Below the pieces are notes generated by a model. It was not told the origin of the DNA and did not search any database. It saw only the letters and a program-made list of their open reading frames with translations. Positions 41,852 through 50,500 of a stretch of 64,000 nucleotides of DNA are shown here, piece after piece. The position numbers were made by a program, and so were the translations under genes. Origin of the DNA: JAICUF01 sp038250675. Lineage in GTDB: Bacteria; Gemmatimonadota; Gemmatimonadetes; Gemmatimonadales; GWC2-71-9. Numbering within the stretch: position 1 is the stretch's first letter; each line of letters begins with the position of its first letter. The stretch spans positions 71,960 through 135,959 of the forward strand of contig JBBSCB010000005.1 of assembly GCA_038250675.1 (NCBI GenBank), in the 5' to 3' direction.

Positions 41852-41870
41852 TTGACCGGCACCTCCGCTG

Positions 41871-42068
41871 CTAGCTGCGGGTGGGCTTCCTGCGCTTGCG
41901 GGTTGTCGCGGCAGAGGGCTTCCGGCTCACCGGACGCAGCGCATCCCCCGTGACCGGCGGGACATCCGGCGCCTTGGCGAGCGCCTTCAGGTACGCTGCG
42001 CGCGAGCCCCGGCCTGCGCGCGACGCCAGATACTCTTCCGTCAGCAGGGCCGACAGCTTTTCAGCCAC
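41871..42068 (-). CDS. Small basic protein of unknown function
   Basis: A 65-residue protein with a helical N-terminal half (KLSALLTEEYLASRAGRGSR) and a basic, Pro/Ser-rich tail. I do not recognise a family. The GTG start at 42068 has GGGAG six bases upstream. It follows the DUF2442 gene by 15 bases, a pairing of two short genes that recalls toxin-antitoxin-like modules, but nothing in the sequence proves it. Confidence 0.5.
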   Translation of the reverse strand: MAEKLSALLTEEYLASRAGRGSRAAYLKALAKAPDVPPVTGDALRPVSRKPSAATTRKRRKPTRS

Positions 42069-42083
42069 GGCGGTCTCCCGCCC

Positions 42084-42326
42084 TTACCGCGTGGCGAGCA
42101 GGCTGGCGGCGGAGATGTCTTTGTCGAGGTCAGGCCAGTGGAGGCCGACGCCCCCACCAATCAATCGCCAATGGTTCCGCTGCTCCGGCGTGGCATCGCG
42201 AAGTCGCGGGAACCAGGCGAGCGGCACGCTCACCTCGCGCCCATCGGCCAGCACGGCCTGCAACGCGCTGTCGGTGCAGGTCACCGCCACGATCAGCGGA
42301 CGTACTTCAACGACCGAGGTGTCCAT
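42084..42326 (-). CDS. DUF2442 family protein
   Basis: An 80-residue protein matching DUF2442: VEVRPLIVAVTCTDSALQAVLADGRE followed by VSVPLAWFPRLRDAT and the end GVGLHWPDLDKDISAASLL. These small proteins are often paired with another short gene of toxin-antitoxin-like or unknown function; DNA or partner binding has been suggested. ATG 42326 starts just before the conserved region. Its neighbour at 41871-42068 is probably the partner. Confidence 0.82.
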   Translation of the reverse strand: MDTSVVEVRPLIVAVTCTDSALQAVLADGREVSVPLAWFPRLRDATPEQRNHWRLIGGGVGLHWPDLDKDISAASLLATR

Positions 42327-42448
42327 GGAGCTGCGACCCGTAGTACGGTGGGCATCCGGGAAGATAGGTCCGGCGGCCCCTGCACGCCGACCGGCCATCC
42401 GCTGCGCACCTGGATCGTCCGTGCGTTGCCGGTGACACGCGCGCTTCG

Positions 42449-42949
42449 TCACCCCACCCGCCCCTCCCGCACGATCACCGCGATCGGCAGCCCCACGAAC
42501 ACCATGTGCCCCAGCGACATCACCGGCCACTGCCAGCTGTGCATCGACATCGGCGGCGCGCGGGTCAGCGGCACGATGACGCGGTTCATGAGCGCCCAGA
42601 CGATGGGCCCGTACACCGCGCCGATCACCACCGGCCCCCACCGGTCGGCCGCGAGTTCCCGGAGCCAGCCGGCCCGCCGGTACAACAGGTAGTACACCGC
42701 GGACCACGCGAGCGCCATCCCAAAGTGCATCGCGAGCCCGAGCGCGGCGGTGGCCAGCCCGCCGTCGAATGCGCTCGTGCCGAGTAGGGCGCGTGCGATT
42801 CCCTGGAAGATGCGGGTGGCCGTGGTCACGCGCAGGATGACGGCGTACATCATGACGGCAAAGAGCCCGTCCAGGACGCCCACGGCGGCACCGGCCCTGA
42901 GGATGACGGCGGGACTGAGACGGGCGGTGCGGACGGGACCAGCGGTCAT
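42449..42949 (-). CDS. Four-helix integral membrane protein, function unknown
   Basis: A 166-residue protein with about four membrane helices (AVGVLDGLFAVMMYAVIL, GLATAALGLAMHFGMALAW, WGPVVIGAVYGPIVWALM, PVMSLGHMVFVGLPIAVIV). The pattern resembles small YagU/DUF1440-like membrane proteins but I cannot assign it firmly. ATG 42949 has GGAGG eight bases upstream. It is divergent from the OmpA lipoprotein gene. Confidence 0.65.
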   Translation of the reverse strand: MTAGPVRTARLSPAVILRAGAAVGVLDGLFAVMMYAVILRVTTATRIFQGIARALLGTSAFDGGLATAALGLAMHFGMALAWSAVYYLLYRRAGWLRELAADRWGPVVIGAVYGPIVWALMNRVIVPLTRAPPMSMHSWQWPVMSLGHMVFVGLPIAVIVREGRVG

Positions 42950-43108
42950 CGGCAGGACCTCCACGCGGGTGGGCGGGCGGGAACGGCGTGGGGGACGTGC
43001 CAGCGCCCGGGGATCGCACCGATCCTCGGGGTAAACGTGTCCCATCTCACCGCCGGCCGGCACCCGGCGGCGTAGGTTGGGGCACTCACATTCAGCCGGC
43101 AGGGATTC

Positions 43109-43789
43109 ATGCACTCACGGTATCGTACTGCGATCGCGCTCCTCGTCACCGTCACCGGGATCGTTCCCCTGGTCGGCGGCTGCTACCGCAACGCCCAGCG
43201 CGGGGCCGTGATCGGCGCGGCGGGCGGCGCCGTCGCCGGCGGCATCATCGGCAAGGTCGGAGGGTCCACCGCCAAGGGGGCGATCATCGGAGCCGCCGTG
43301 GGCGGCGCGGCGGGCGCCATCATCGGCGACCAGATGGATCGCCAGGCCAAGGAGCTCGAGCTCAACATTCCCGGCGCCACCGTGCAGCGGGTGGGCGAGG
43401 GGATCGAGGTGACGTTCGCGTCCGGGCTGCTCTACGACTTCGACTCCGATGTCGTCAAGCCGACCGCGCAGGGCAACCTCACCGCGCTGGCCAATAGTCT
43501 CACGAAGTATCCCGAGACCGATCTCCTGATCGTGGGCCACACCGACAGCGTGGGCACCGCGACCTACAACCAGGCGCTGTCCGAGCGCCGGGCCGCGAGC
43601 GCCGCGTCGTTCCTGGCGACGGAGCAGGTGGACCGCTCACGGATCGATACCCGCGGGCTGGGGCAGACCGAGCCGGTCGCGTCGAACGATACCGACGCCG
43701 GCCGCCAGCAGAACCGCCGGGTCGAGGTGGCGATCTACGCCAACCAGAAATTGCGGGACCAGGCGCGCGCCAAGGCCGCCGGGCAGTAG
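43109..43789 (+). CDS. OmpA-family lipoprotein with glycine-zipper region
   Basis: A 226-residue outer-membrane lipoprotein: lipobox LVGGCYRN, a glycine-zipper segment (repeats of AVIGAAGGAVAGGIIG type, residues about 32-75) and a C-terminal OmpA peptidoglycan-binding domain with DFDSDVVKP, VGHTDSVGTATYN, LSERRAASAASFL and NRRVEVAI. It should tie the outer membrane to peptidoglycan. Length and order match the YiaD/Pal-like group. It converges on the DUF2892/efflux operon. Confidence 0.92.
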   Translation: MHSRYRTAIALLVTVTGIVPLVGGCYRNAQRGAVIGAAGGAVAGGIIGKVGGSTAKGAIIGAAVGGAAGAIIGDQMDRQAKELELNIPGATVQRVGEGIEVTFASGLLYDFDSDVVKPTAQGNLTALANSLTKYPETDLLIVGHTDSVGTATYNQALSERRAASAASFLATEQVDRSRIDTRGLGQTEPVASNDTDAGRQQNRRVEVAIYANQKLRDQARAKAAGQ

Positions 43790-43793
43790 CGGC

Positions 43794-44063
43794 TCAGCGT
43801 TCCGGCCGCGCACCGCCCGGGGCGGCCTGGCCGCACCCGAACAGTCGCATGCCGGCGAGCAGCTTCTCGAGCAGGCACCAGTTCGTGAACGTCGACTGCA
43901 GCAAGTTCAGGCCGACAAAGGCGGTGAAGAGAAACCACGCTGGGTGCACCCACCAGCCCAGCGCAAGCGACACGAGCACGAACACGCCGGCAAACCGACG
44001 GATGATCGCTTCAGGACACATGCTTCCTCCGGAACCGGCGTGGGAAACGAGCGGGAACGTCAT
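43794..44063 (-). CDS. DUF2892-like inner membrane protein
   Basis: An 89-residue protein with two hydrophobic helices (VFVLVSLALGWWVHPAWFLF and FVGLNLLQSTFT) followed by NWCLLEKLL and GCGQ: the pattern of DUF2892/YgaP membrane-domain proteins, which often accompany rhodanese or metal/sulfur-stress genes. The Cys residues may be reactive. Its ATG overlaps the RND pump stop (ATGA), so it is the last gene of the efflux operon. The start could instead be the Met at CPEAII, 14 residues later. Confidence 0.78.
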   Translation of the reverse strand: MTFPLVSHAGSGGSMCPEAIIRRFAGVFVLVSLALGWWVHPAWFLFTAFVGLNLLQSTFTNWCLLEKLLAGMRLFGCGQAAPGGARPER

Positions 44064-47000
44064 GCGGTCGCCCCGTCGCGCCGGCGACGGAGCTCCCAGT
44101 AGAGCAGCGGCACCAGCACCATCGTCAGCGCGGTCGCCACGATGGCACCACTCATCAGCGCGACCGCCAGCCCCTGAAAGATCGGATCGAGCACCATCAC
44201 GAGGCCGCCGGCCACCACCGCGGCGGCCGTCAAGGCAATCGGCCGGAAGCGCACCGTCCCCGCCTCGAGCACCGCCTCGACCAGCGTGCATCCCCGCCGC
44301 TCAGCCAGCTGAATGAAGTCCACCAGCAGGATCGAGTTGCGCACGATGATTCCCGCCAGCGCGATCATCCCGATCATTGACGTGGCCGTGAAGAACGCCC
44401 CAGTCACGGCGTGCCCCGGCAGGATGCCGATGAGCGTGAGGGGAATCGGCGCCATGATCACCAGCGGGATCGTGTACGACTGGAACCAGCCCACCACCAG
44501 CAGGTAGATCAGCAGCAGCACCACCGCAAACGCGAGCCCCAGATCGCGGAACACCTCGATGGTGACCTGCCACTCGCCGTCCCACTTCACCGCCACCTCG
44601 TCGAGCCGGTCCGGCTGGACCGCGTTGTAGCGCGCGATCCTGGCACCGTCGATGCGGATCGAATCGAGGGCACGGTTCATCGCGAGGATGGCATATACCG
44701 GCGACTCGATCGTGCCGGCGACATCCGCCGTGACATAGATGACCGGACGGAGATTCTTCTGCTCCCGGCTCGATTCCCGGGTCGTGCTGTCCACGTGCAC
44801 AAAGTGCCCCAGCGGCATCGGCCCCGAGGGCGTGGCCACCGGAACTGCGAGCAGCGCACCAAGCGATGATCGCTGCGCCAGCGGGAGCCGCGGCGTGATG
44901 AGCACAGGCTCGCTCGCGAGCGAACGGGTCAACTGGGCCACCGGCATCCCCGAGAGCCCCATCGCCAGTACCTGCGTCACCTGCTCCACCGACACGCCCG
45001 CCCCACCGGCCAACGCGCGATCGACCCGCAGTGCCAGCCGCCCCTCCGGCGCCTCGACGCTCCAGTCGACATCCACCACGCCCGGCGTCGACTCCATCAC
45101 CTGCCGGACCCGCTCCGCCGCCAGCCGCCGCGTGCTGTCGTCGGGGCCGTAGACCTCGGCCACCAGCGTGCTCAGCACCGGGGGCCCCGGCGGAATTTCG
45201 GCGATCTTGGCCCGGGCGTCGTAACGGCGCGCGATCGAGTCGATCATCGGACGCACGGCCACGGCGATGGCGTGGCTCTGCCGATGGCGCGCTCCCTTTC
45301 CCAGCAGGTTCACCTGCACGTCGGCGACGTTGGCGCCGCGCCGGAGGAAGTAGTGTCGGACCAGCCCGTTGAAGTTGAACGGTGCCGCCGTCCCCGCGTA
45401 CACCTGGGTGCTGGTCACTTCCGGCACCCGCCGGAGCGCCGTGGCAATCTCCTTTGCCGCCGAATGCGTTGCCTCGAGCGTGGTCCCCTCGGGCAGATCG
45501 AGCACCACCTGAAACTCGTTCTTGTTGTCGAACGGCAGCATCTTGACCTGCACCAGCCGGAAGCCGACCAGCGCCACCGATCCCAGCAGCAGCAGCACCG
45601 TCCCGGCATACAGCGCGCGCCGGCGTGAGCGGTTGGCGAGCAGGTTGCCCATGAGGCGCGCGTACCAGCCGGTCGGCCGGTTGGCCGCCTCGCCGGCCGC
45701 GGGGGGCACGGGCGCCGGCGCCACCTTCACATGTCCGCGCAGCAGCCGGAGCGCGAGGTACGGCGTCACGATGAACGCCACCGCGAGCGAGGCCAGCATC
45801 GCCGCGGACGCGCCAATCGGGATCGGCCGCATGTACGGCCCCATCATTCCCGACACGAAGGCCATCGGCAGGATGGCCGCGATCACCGTGAACGTCGCGA
45901 GGATGGTGGGATTCCCCACCTCGTCCACTCCCTCGATGGCCGCCTGTTCGGGCGATGTGTCGCCCATGGCGAGGTGCCGGTAGATGTTCTCCACCACCAC
46001 GATAGCGTCATCGACCAGGATGCCAATCGAGAAGATGAGCGCAAAGAGCGTGATCCGGTTGAGCGTGTAGCCCAGGATGTAGTAGGTAAAGAGGGTGAGG
46101 GCGAGCGTCACCGGCACCGCCACCAGCACCACGACGGCCTCGCGCACGCCGAGGAAGAGCCAGATCAGGGCGGTCACGGAGAGCGTGGCGATGAGCAGGT
46201 GGAGCATCAGCTCGCTCGCCTTGTCGGCGGCGGTGGCGCCGTAGTCGCGCGTCACGTCCACCTGGACCCCGGACGGCACCAGTCGGGCTTTGGCATCGGC
46301 GACCCGGCTCATCACCTGCTCCGCCACGTGGGTGGCGTTCGATCCGGGGCGCTTGGCCACGGCCAGCGTCACCGCGGCCTCCGCCGTCGTCGCCGTCACG
46401 TCGTCCACGTACTGCTGGCGCTCAGCGGGGCCTTCGGTGACCGTGGCCACCCCGCCCAGATACACCGGCTGCCCGTCGCGCGTGGCGACCACCACCCCGC
46501 GGGCGTCCTCCGCCGACGTGATCGGAGCGCCGGCGCTCACCAGCCACACCTGGTTGTCGGCGGTGAACTCGCCCGCCTGCAGCCGCGCGGTGGCCGGGCG
46601 GAGCGCCGTCGCCACCTCACCCGGGGTGACGCCGCTGGCGGCGAGCCGCGCCGGATCGAGCTCGACGCGCAGCGTCGGTGGCTCGCCGCCGGTCAGGAAG
46701 GTGCGCGCCACATCGGGCACCGTGCGCACCTGATCCTCGAGTTGCCGGGCGATCCGGCGCAGCGCGTTGCCGTCGAGCCCGCCGCCATGCAGCGTGAGCG
46801 TGAGGATCGGCACATCGTCGATGCCGTGCGGGGTCACCAGCGGCAGCTCGGTGCCCGGCGGTGCGCCCGCCATCGCGGCCGCCAGCTTGACCCGCACCGC
46901 ATTGACGCTGCGATCGAGATCCTGCCCCACCGCAAAGCGCACCGTCACCATCGCGACGCCGTCGCCGGCGTGTCCGTAGACGTACTCCACCCCGGAAATC

Positions 47001-47227
47001 TCGCGCATCCGCTGCGCGATCGGCCGCACCAATTGCTGCTCCACCTCGGCCGGTCCCGCGCCGGGCAGCATCGCCGTGACGTCGATCATCGGCACGGAGA
47101 TCTGCGGCTCCTCCTCGCGCGGCGTCGCGACGATCGCCAGGGCGCCGAGCGCGAGCGCGGCGATGGCCACCAGGGGCGTCAGCTTGCTGTGGAGCCACGC
47201 GCCCGCAATCCGGCCGGCGATGCCCAT
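44060..47227 (-). CDS. RND-family efflux permease
   Basis: A 1055-residue inner-membrane proton-driven pump with the duplicated RND layout: 12 helices and two large periplasmic loops. Conserved helix 4 reads ILVDDAIVVVENIYRHL (acidic residues for proton relay), and the second half has IVRNSILLVDFIQ. TPREEEPQISVPMIDVTAMLPGAGP is the usual start of loop 1. The substrate is not obvious; the ArsR-type regulator upstream hints at a metal or a thiol-reactive compound (inference). It overlaps the adaptor gene by one base. Confidence 0.93.
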   Translation of the reverse strand: MGIAGRIAGAWLHSKLTPLVAIAALALGALAIVATPREEEPQISVPMIDVTAMLPGAGPAEVEQQLVRPIAQRMREISGVEYVYGHAGDGVAMVTVRFAVGQDLDRSVNAVRVKLAAAMAGAPPGTELPLVTPHGIDDVPILTLTLHGGGLDGNALRRIARQLEDQVRTVPDVARTFLTGGEPPTLRVELDPARLAASGVTPGEVATALRPATARLQAGEFTADNQVWLVSAGAPITSAEDARGVVVATRDGQPVYLGGVATVTEGPAERQQYVDDVTATTAEAAVTLAVAKRPGSNATHVAEQVMSRVADAKARLVPSGVQVDVTRDYGATAADKASELMLHLLIATLSVTALIWLFLGVREAVVVLVAVPVTLALTLFTYYILGYTLNRITLFALIFSIGILVDDAIVVVENIYRHLAMGDTSPEQAAIEGVDEVGNPTILATFTVIAAILPMAFVSGMMGPYMRPIPIGASAAMLASLAVAFIVTPYLALRLLRGHVKVAPAPVPPAAGEAANRPTGWYARLMGNLLANRSRRRALYAGTVLLLLGSVALVGFRLVQVKMLPFDNKNEFQVVLDLPEGTTLEATHSAAKEIATALRRVPEVTSTQVYAGTAAPFNFNGLVRHYFLRRGANVADVQVNLLGKGARHRQSHAIAVAVRPMIDSIARRYDARAKIAEIPPGPPVLSTLVAEVYGPDDSTRRLAAERVRQVMESTPGVVDVDWSVEAPEGRLALRVDRALAGGAGVSVEQVTQVLAMGLSGMPVAQLTRSLASEPVLITPRLPLAQRSSLGALLAVPVATPSGPMPLGHFVHVDSTTRESSREQKNLRPVIYVTADVAGTIESPVYAILAMNRALDSIRIDGARIARYNAVQPDRLDEVAVKWDGEWQVTIEVFRDLGLAFAVVLLLIYLLVVGWFQSYTIPLVIMAPIPLTLIGILPGHAVTGAFFTATSMIGMIALAGIIVRNSILLVDFIQLAERRGCTLVEAVLEAGTVRFRPIALTAAAVVAGGLVMVLDPIFQGLAVALMSGAIVATALTMVLVPLLYWELRRRRDGATA

Positions 47228-48267
47228 CAGCGGAGCCCGGTGGACGACGTCGGCGTGAGGACGGAATCGCCCGGGGCAAGCCCCGAGAGTACCTCGGTGC
47301 GATCACCCATTTCGGCACCGACCGTGACCCAGATGAGTTCGGCGGCGCCGTTCATCCGGCGGCGGACACCCACCATGTCGCCCTGACGCACCAGGGCGCT
47401 GGTCGGCACCAGAATCAGGTGGCGGGTGCCGGTGGCCACGAGCACGGTCGCGGGACTGCCCGCGAGGTGCGCTCTCCCCGGATTCGAAAGCAGGGCGTTC
47501 ACGGTGTAGAGGTTGCCGCCACTGGAGACGATCCCTTCGAGCGTCGCGTCGAACAGCGTGCCGTCGATGCGGGCGGCGATGGATTTGCCGGGCACGAGCC
47601 CCCGGGCATAGCCGGCGGGTATTGACGCGCTGATCCGCAACCGATCCGATGCCTCGACCGTCAGCAGTGGTGCCCCGGGCGTCGCAAAGGCCCCGGGATC
47701 CACAAAGCGATGGGTCACCACGCCGTCAAATGGCGCCCGCACGTCCGCATAGGCGGCCGTCGCCGCGAGCTCCGCCGCCGCTGCGCGGGCCGCGGCCAGC
47801 CCCGCTTCGGCCCGCGCCAGCCCGGCCACGGCCCCATCGAGCTGCGCCTTGGGTGCGGCACTGTCGGCATACAGCGCGCGCATCCGCGCCGCGGTCACAG
47901 CGGCGAGGTCGTGCATGGCCGATGCTTCCGCCACACCGGCGGCGGCCTGCGTCCGTTTGGCGTCGAGGTCACGCGCATCGAGCCGGACCAGCAGGTCGCC
48001 CCGCCGCACGTGCGCGCCTTCCACCGGTATGACCGTGAGCACCGTCGCCATGAGCCGCGTGCTCAGCGTGGCCCGCGCGATCGGGTCGGCCGTGCCGCTG
48101 GCCTCGAAGTAGGCCGGTGCCACCGTATCGGTCACGGCCACCGCCTGGCCGGTGGCCGGCGGTACCGTCTCGCGGGGCGGTGCGGCATCCCTGCCGCACG
48201 CCGCCACGGCCACCGCCATCGCCACACTCGCAAACATCAGCGCGCGCTGTCCGATCCGCATCGTCAC
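47227..48267 (-). CDS. Periplasmic adaptor (membrane fusion) lipoprotein of the RND system
   Basis: A 346-residue HlyD/AcrA-type adaptor. It begins with a lipobox (VAAACGRD), then barrel-sandwich halves (VIPVEGAHVRRGDLLVRLD and YADVRAPFDGVVTHRFVDPG) around a coiled-coil hairpin rich in Ala/Glu, followed by beta-barrel and membrane-proximal domains. It bridges the RND pump and the TolC-like channel. The GTG start at 48267 overlaps the tolC-like stop; an ATG two codons later is an alternative. Confidence 0.92.
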   Translation of the reverse strand: MTMRIGQRALMFASVAMAVAVAACGRDAAPPRETVPPATGQAVAVTDTVAPAYFEASGTADPIARATLSTRLMATVLTVIPVEGAHVRRGDLLVRLDARDLDAKRTQAAAGVAEASAMHDLAAVTAARMRALYADSAAPKAQLDGAVAGLARAEAGLAAARAAAAELAATAAYADVRAPFDGVVTHRFVDPGAFATPGAPLLTVEASDRLRISASIPAGYARGLVPGKSIAARIDGTLFDATLEGIVSSGGNLYTVNALLSNPGRAHLAGSPATVLVATGTRHLILVPTSALVRQGDMVGVRRRMNGAAELIWVTVGAEMGDRTEVLSGLAPGDSVLTPTSSTGLR

Positions 48268-49631
48268 TCCTGCCGGCTGGCGACGGCATCGAGCGCCATC
48301 GCAATGGTGTTCAGGTTATCGCCACGGGCATGCGCCAGCGTGGCCTGCGCAATGAGCAGATCGTAGCGCGCCTTCGACTCGGCGAGCCGGGTGCCGATCT
48401 CGGTGGCCTGCGCGTCGAGCAGCTCGGTCACCGCCGCCAGGCCACCTTCGTATTTGCGCCCCACGACACGGTGCGCCTCCGCCGCCTGCGCCACGGCGCC
48501 GGTGGCGATGGCCAGGGACTGGCTCGCGACGGTCACGTTGATCCCGGCCGATTGCACGTCGAGCGTGGCTGTGGCCCGGGCCGCTTCGCTCACCGCCTCC
48601 GCCGCCCGCACCTCGGCCGCCGCGCCGCGTCGCGCCGCCAGCTCCGACCCGCCCGAGAACGGCGACCAGCTGGCCATGACACCCACAGTCCACATGGCCC
48701 GGCCGCCGGCGAGGGATCGCGCATCATGCCAGTCGTAGCGGGCAAAGCCGTTCACCCGTGGGAGGAGCGCCGCATCGGCGGCCTGTCGCGCCGAACGCGC
48801 GGCGGCCACACCCGCGTCAACGCTCCGCAGATCCGCCCGTGGAGCGCCCGCGGCGACATCGGTCGGCGCGTCGGTCAGCGTGTCGGTCGGCACGGCGGCG
48901 GGGAGCGCAAAGACGGTATCACCGGGAGCGCCGAGGAGGAGTGCCAGTTGCAGCCGGGCGAGGGCACCCGCGCCCTGCGCGGCGACGAGGCGGGTTTCCA
49001 CTTCGCCCTGCTTGACCGAGGCGAGGAGGGCATCGGAGCGGGTGACGATGCCATTGGCCGCCGCCGATTCGGCCTGCCGGACGTGGGCACGGGCGGCGGT
49101 ATTGGCCGCCTCGAGGGTGGCGACCTGCTCCTGGGCGAGCACCGCACCGTAATAGGCGCGGATCACGTCGAGCCGCTGCCCATCGGCCACCCATTCGGCG
49201 TGGGCCGCCGCGGACGCGGCGGCATGCCGCGCGGCGGCGTGCCCGGCCCAGGCATCGGCGTTGAGCAGCGGCGCCTCAAGCACGACGCCGGTGCTGACGT
49301 CGCTCCGGGCCAGCGGATCGTTGAGGGACGCGGGGTCGAAGGCCTGCGGGGTCACCAGCCGCTGGCGCATCAGCGCTCCGAACGCCGCCAGCGGATCGGT
49401 GGAGCGGACCCACCCGGCCTCGGCCCGAACGGTGGGGAGGATGCCGCGGTTGCCTGCCCCGACGCGGGCGGCGGCGGCATCGGCGCCCGCGGCGGCGATC
49501 CGGCTCTGATAGCCCCGGGCGTCGGCGCGCCTGAGGGCGTCATGCAGCGACAGGGGGGCCTGCGCCGCCAGCGGGAGGGCCCCGAGGAGGGCCGCCACGA
49601 CGCAGAGAACGGGTGAGCGGAGGGTCGGCAT
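48264..49631 (-). CDS. TolC-family outer-membrane efflux channel
   Basis: A 455-residue outer-membrane factor: signal peptide (ending LAAQA), then two repeats of long helices and strands typical of OEP proteins (LHDALRRADARGYQSRIAAA, GVVLEAPLLNADAW, SWSPFSGGSELAARRGAAAEVRA). It is first in the TolC-MFP-RND-DUF2892 operon. A strong promoter (TTGACA-17-TATTGT) points at its ATG with almost no leader, and an inverted repeat overlaps that promoter. Confidence 0.92.
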   Translation of the reverse strand: MPTLRSPVLCVVAALLGALPLAAQAPLSLHDALRRADARGYQSRIAAAGADAAAARVGAGNRGILPTVRAEAGWVRSTDPLAAFGALMRQRLVTPQAFDPASLNDPLARSDVSTGVVLEAPLLNADAWAGHAAARHAAASAAAHAEWVADGQRLDVIRAYYGAVLAQEQVATLEAANTAARAHVRQAESAAANGIVTRSDALLASVKQGEVETRLVAAQGAGALARLQLALLLGAPGDTVFALPAAVPTDTLTDAPTDVAAGAPRADLRSVDAGVAAARSARQAADAALLPRVNGFARYDWHDARSLAGGRAMWTVGVMASWSPFSGGSELAARRGAAAEVRAAEAVSEAARATATLDVQSAGINVTVASQSLAIATGAVAQAAEAHRVVGRKYEGGLAAVTELLDAQATEIGTRLAESKARYDLLIAQATLAHARGDNLNTIAMALDAVASRQE

Positions 49632-49637
49632 GGCATA

Positions 49638-49663
49638 ACAATATGAGCATATAGTTATATTGT
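49638..49663. promoter_or_regulatory. Inverted repeat between arsR-like gene and efflux operon (probable operator)
   Basis: ACAATAT (49638-49644) and ATATTGT (49657-49663) are perfect 7-base arms 12 bases apart in an AT-rich island within GC-rich DNA. ArsR/SmtB regulators bind such AT-rich imperfect palindromes. It covers the -10 to -35 stretch of the efflux promoter and touches the -35 of the regulator's own promoter, so one bound dimer could repress both. Confidence 0.7.
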
Positions 49664-49666
49664 CAA
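49638..49666 (-). promoter_or_regulatory. Promoter of the TolC-MFP-RND operon
   Basis: On the minus strand TTGACA (49666-49661), 17 bases, then TATTGT (49643-49638). The expected transcription start is at about 49631, the A of the tolC-like ATG, so the message would be leaderless or nearly so. No Shine-Dalgarno lies before the ATG, in agreement. Confidence 0.7.
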
Positions 49667-49688
49667 CCAGCAGGACATGTGGTATCTT
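49660..49688 (+). promoter_or_regulatory. Promoter of the ArsR-family regulator
   Basis: TTGTCA (49660-49665), 17 bases, TATCTT (49683-49688), about 20 bases before the start codon and just ahead of the GGAGG at 49700-49704. Its -35 hexamer shares five bases with the -35 of the opposite efflux promoter, so RNA polymerase cannot occupy both at once. Confidence 0.65.
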
Positions 49689-49711
49689 GGGGCTTCTTCG
49701 GAGGAATGACG

Positions 49712-50035
49712 ATGGCCGGAATGACGCCGCACGTGATGGAGATCGTCGCCCAGCGGTTCCGGGCGCTGGGCGAGCCGATGCGGATCCGCATCCTCGACGC
49801 CCTGCGCCAGCGCGAACGCACGGTGGGCGAGCTGGTGGACGCCACCGGCGCCACGCAGGCCAACGTCTCCAAGCACCTCACACTGCTGTACCGGCTGGGC
49901 TTCGTCGCCCGCCGCAAGGACGGCACCCGCGTGTACTACCGCGTGGACGATCCGGACGTCTTCAAGCTGTGCGATCTGGTGTGCGGCGGCGCGCGGCAGC
50001 GGGTGCAGAGGGACGCCGCGGCGTTGAAGCGCTAG
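49712..50035 (+). CDS. ArsR/SmtB-family transcriptional regulator
   Basis: A 107-residue winged-helix repressor: FRALGEPMRIRILDALRQRERTVGELVDATGATQANVSKHLTLLYRLGFVARRKDGTRVYYRVDD. CDLVC near the C-terminus offers two cysteines that might bind a metal or react with an oxidant; no classic alpha3 CxC motif is seen, so the inducer is unclear. ATG 49712 is seven bases after GGAGG (49700-49704); an in-frame ATG at 49706 is too close to that site. It is divergent from the efflux operon and very likely its repressor. Confidence 0.9.
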   Translation: MAGMTPHVMEIVAQRFRALGEPMRIRILDALRQRERTVGELVDATGATQANVSKHLTLLYRLGFVARRKDGTRVYYRVDDPDVFKLCDLVCGGARQRVQRDAAALKR

Positions 50036-50074
50036 CGGGGCGCGGGGATGGAGCCGATCACGTCGTAGCGGCCG

Positions 50075-50500
50075 CTAATCGGCGGGCGCCAGCGACGCGA
50101 GGACCGCGCCGGCGCTGCGGGGCGAGACCGGCGCACCGGTGAAGTCCTTCGGGTTCCGTGTCACGATGCAATCCGCGCCCGCCCGAAGGCATGCGGCGGC
50201 CTGAACCGCATCCTCGTAGTCCCGGAGATCGAAGCTCAGGGCGCGATGGAAATCGTCGGCATCCAGGGGAACCACATCGAGCACCGCTAGCAGATCGGCC
50301 ACCGCGGTTCTGGCGCACTCGACATCGCGAGCCCGCTCGACGAGGTGGAACACCGTCGTGATGGCATGACTGGCCACAGCCCCGCCGAGTCGCCCGGCAG
50401 CGATCGCATCGAGGAGCCTGGCACCTTCGCCCGCCCATGGTTCCCGAGCGAGAACGACATCCAGCAGGATGTTGGTATCCACCAGCACCGAAAGCGTCAC
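50075..50500 (-). CDS. vapC: VapC-type PIN-domain toxin
   Basis: A 141-residue PIN-domain ribonuclease: LVDTNILLDVVL with the first catalytic Asp, the central acidic residue near HLVERA, and DYEDAVQAAACLRAGADCIVTRNPKDF with the distal acids. Such toxins cut tRNA or rRNA until bound by the antitoxin. Its ATG overlaps the upstream antitoxin's stop by 4 bases. It ends 40 bases from the convergent ArsR gene. Confidence 0.88.
   Translation of the reverse strand: MTLSVLVDTNILLDVVLAREPWAGEGARLLDAIAAGRLGGAVASHAITTVFHLVERARDVECARTAVADLLAVLDVVPLDADDFHRALSFDLRDYEDAVQAAACLRAGADCIVTRNPKDFTGAPVSPRSAGAVLASLAPAD

Noticed and set aside
45731..47386. Plus-strand open frame opposite the RND pump
   Set aside because: Extremely rich in His, Arg, Gly and Asp; complementary shadow of the pump.
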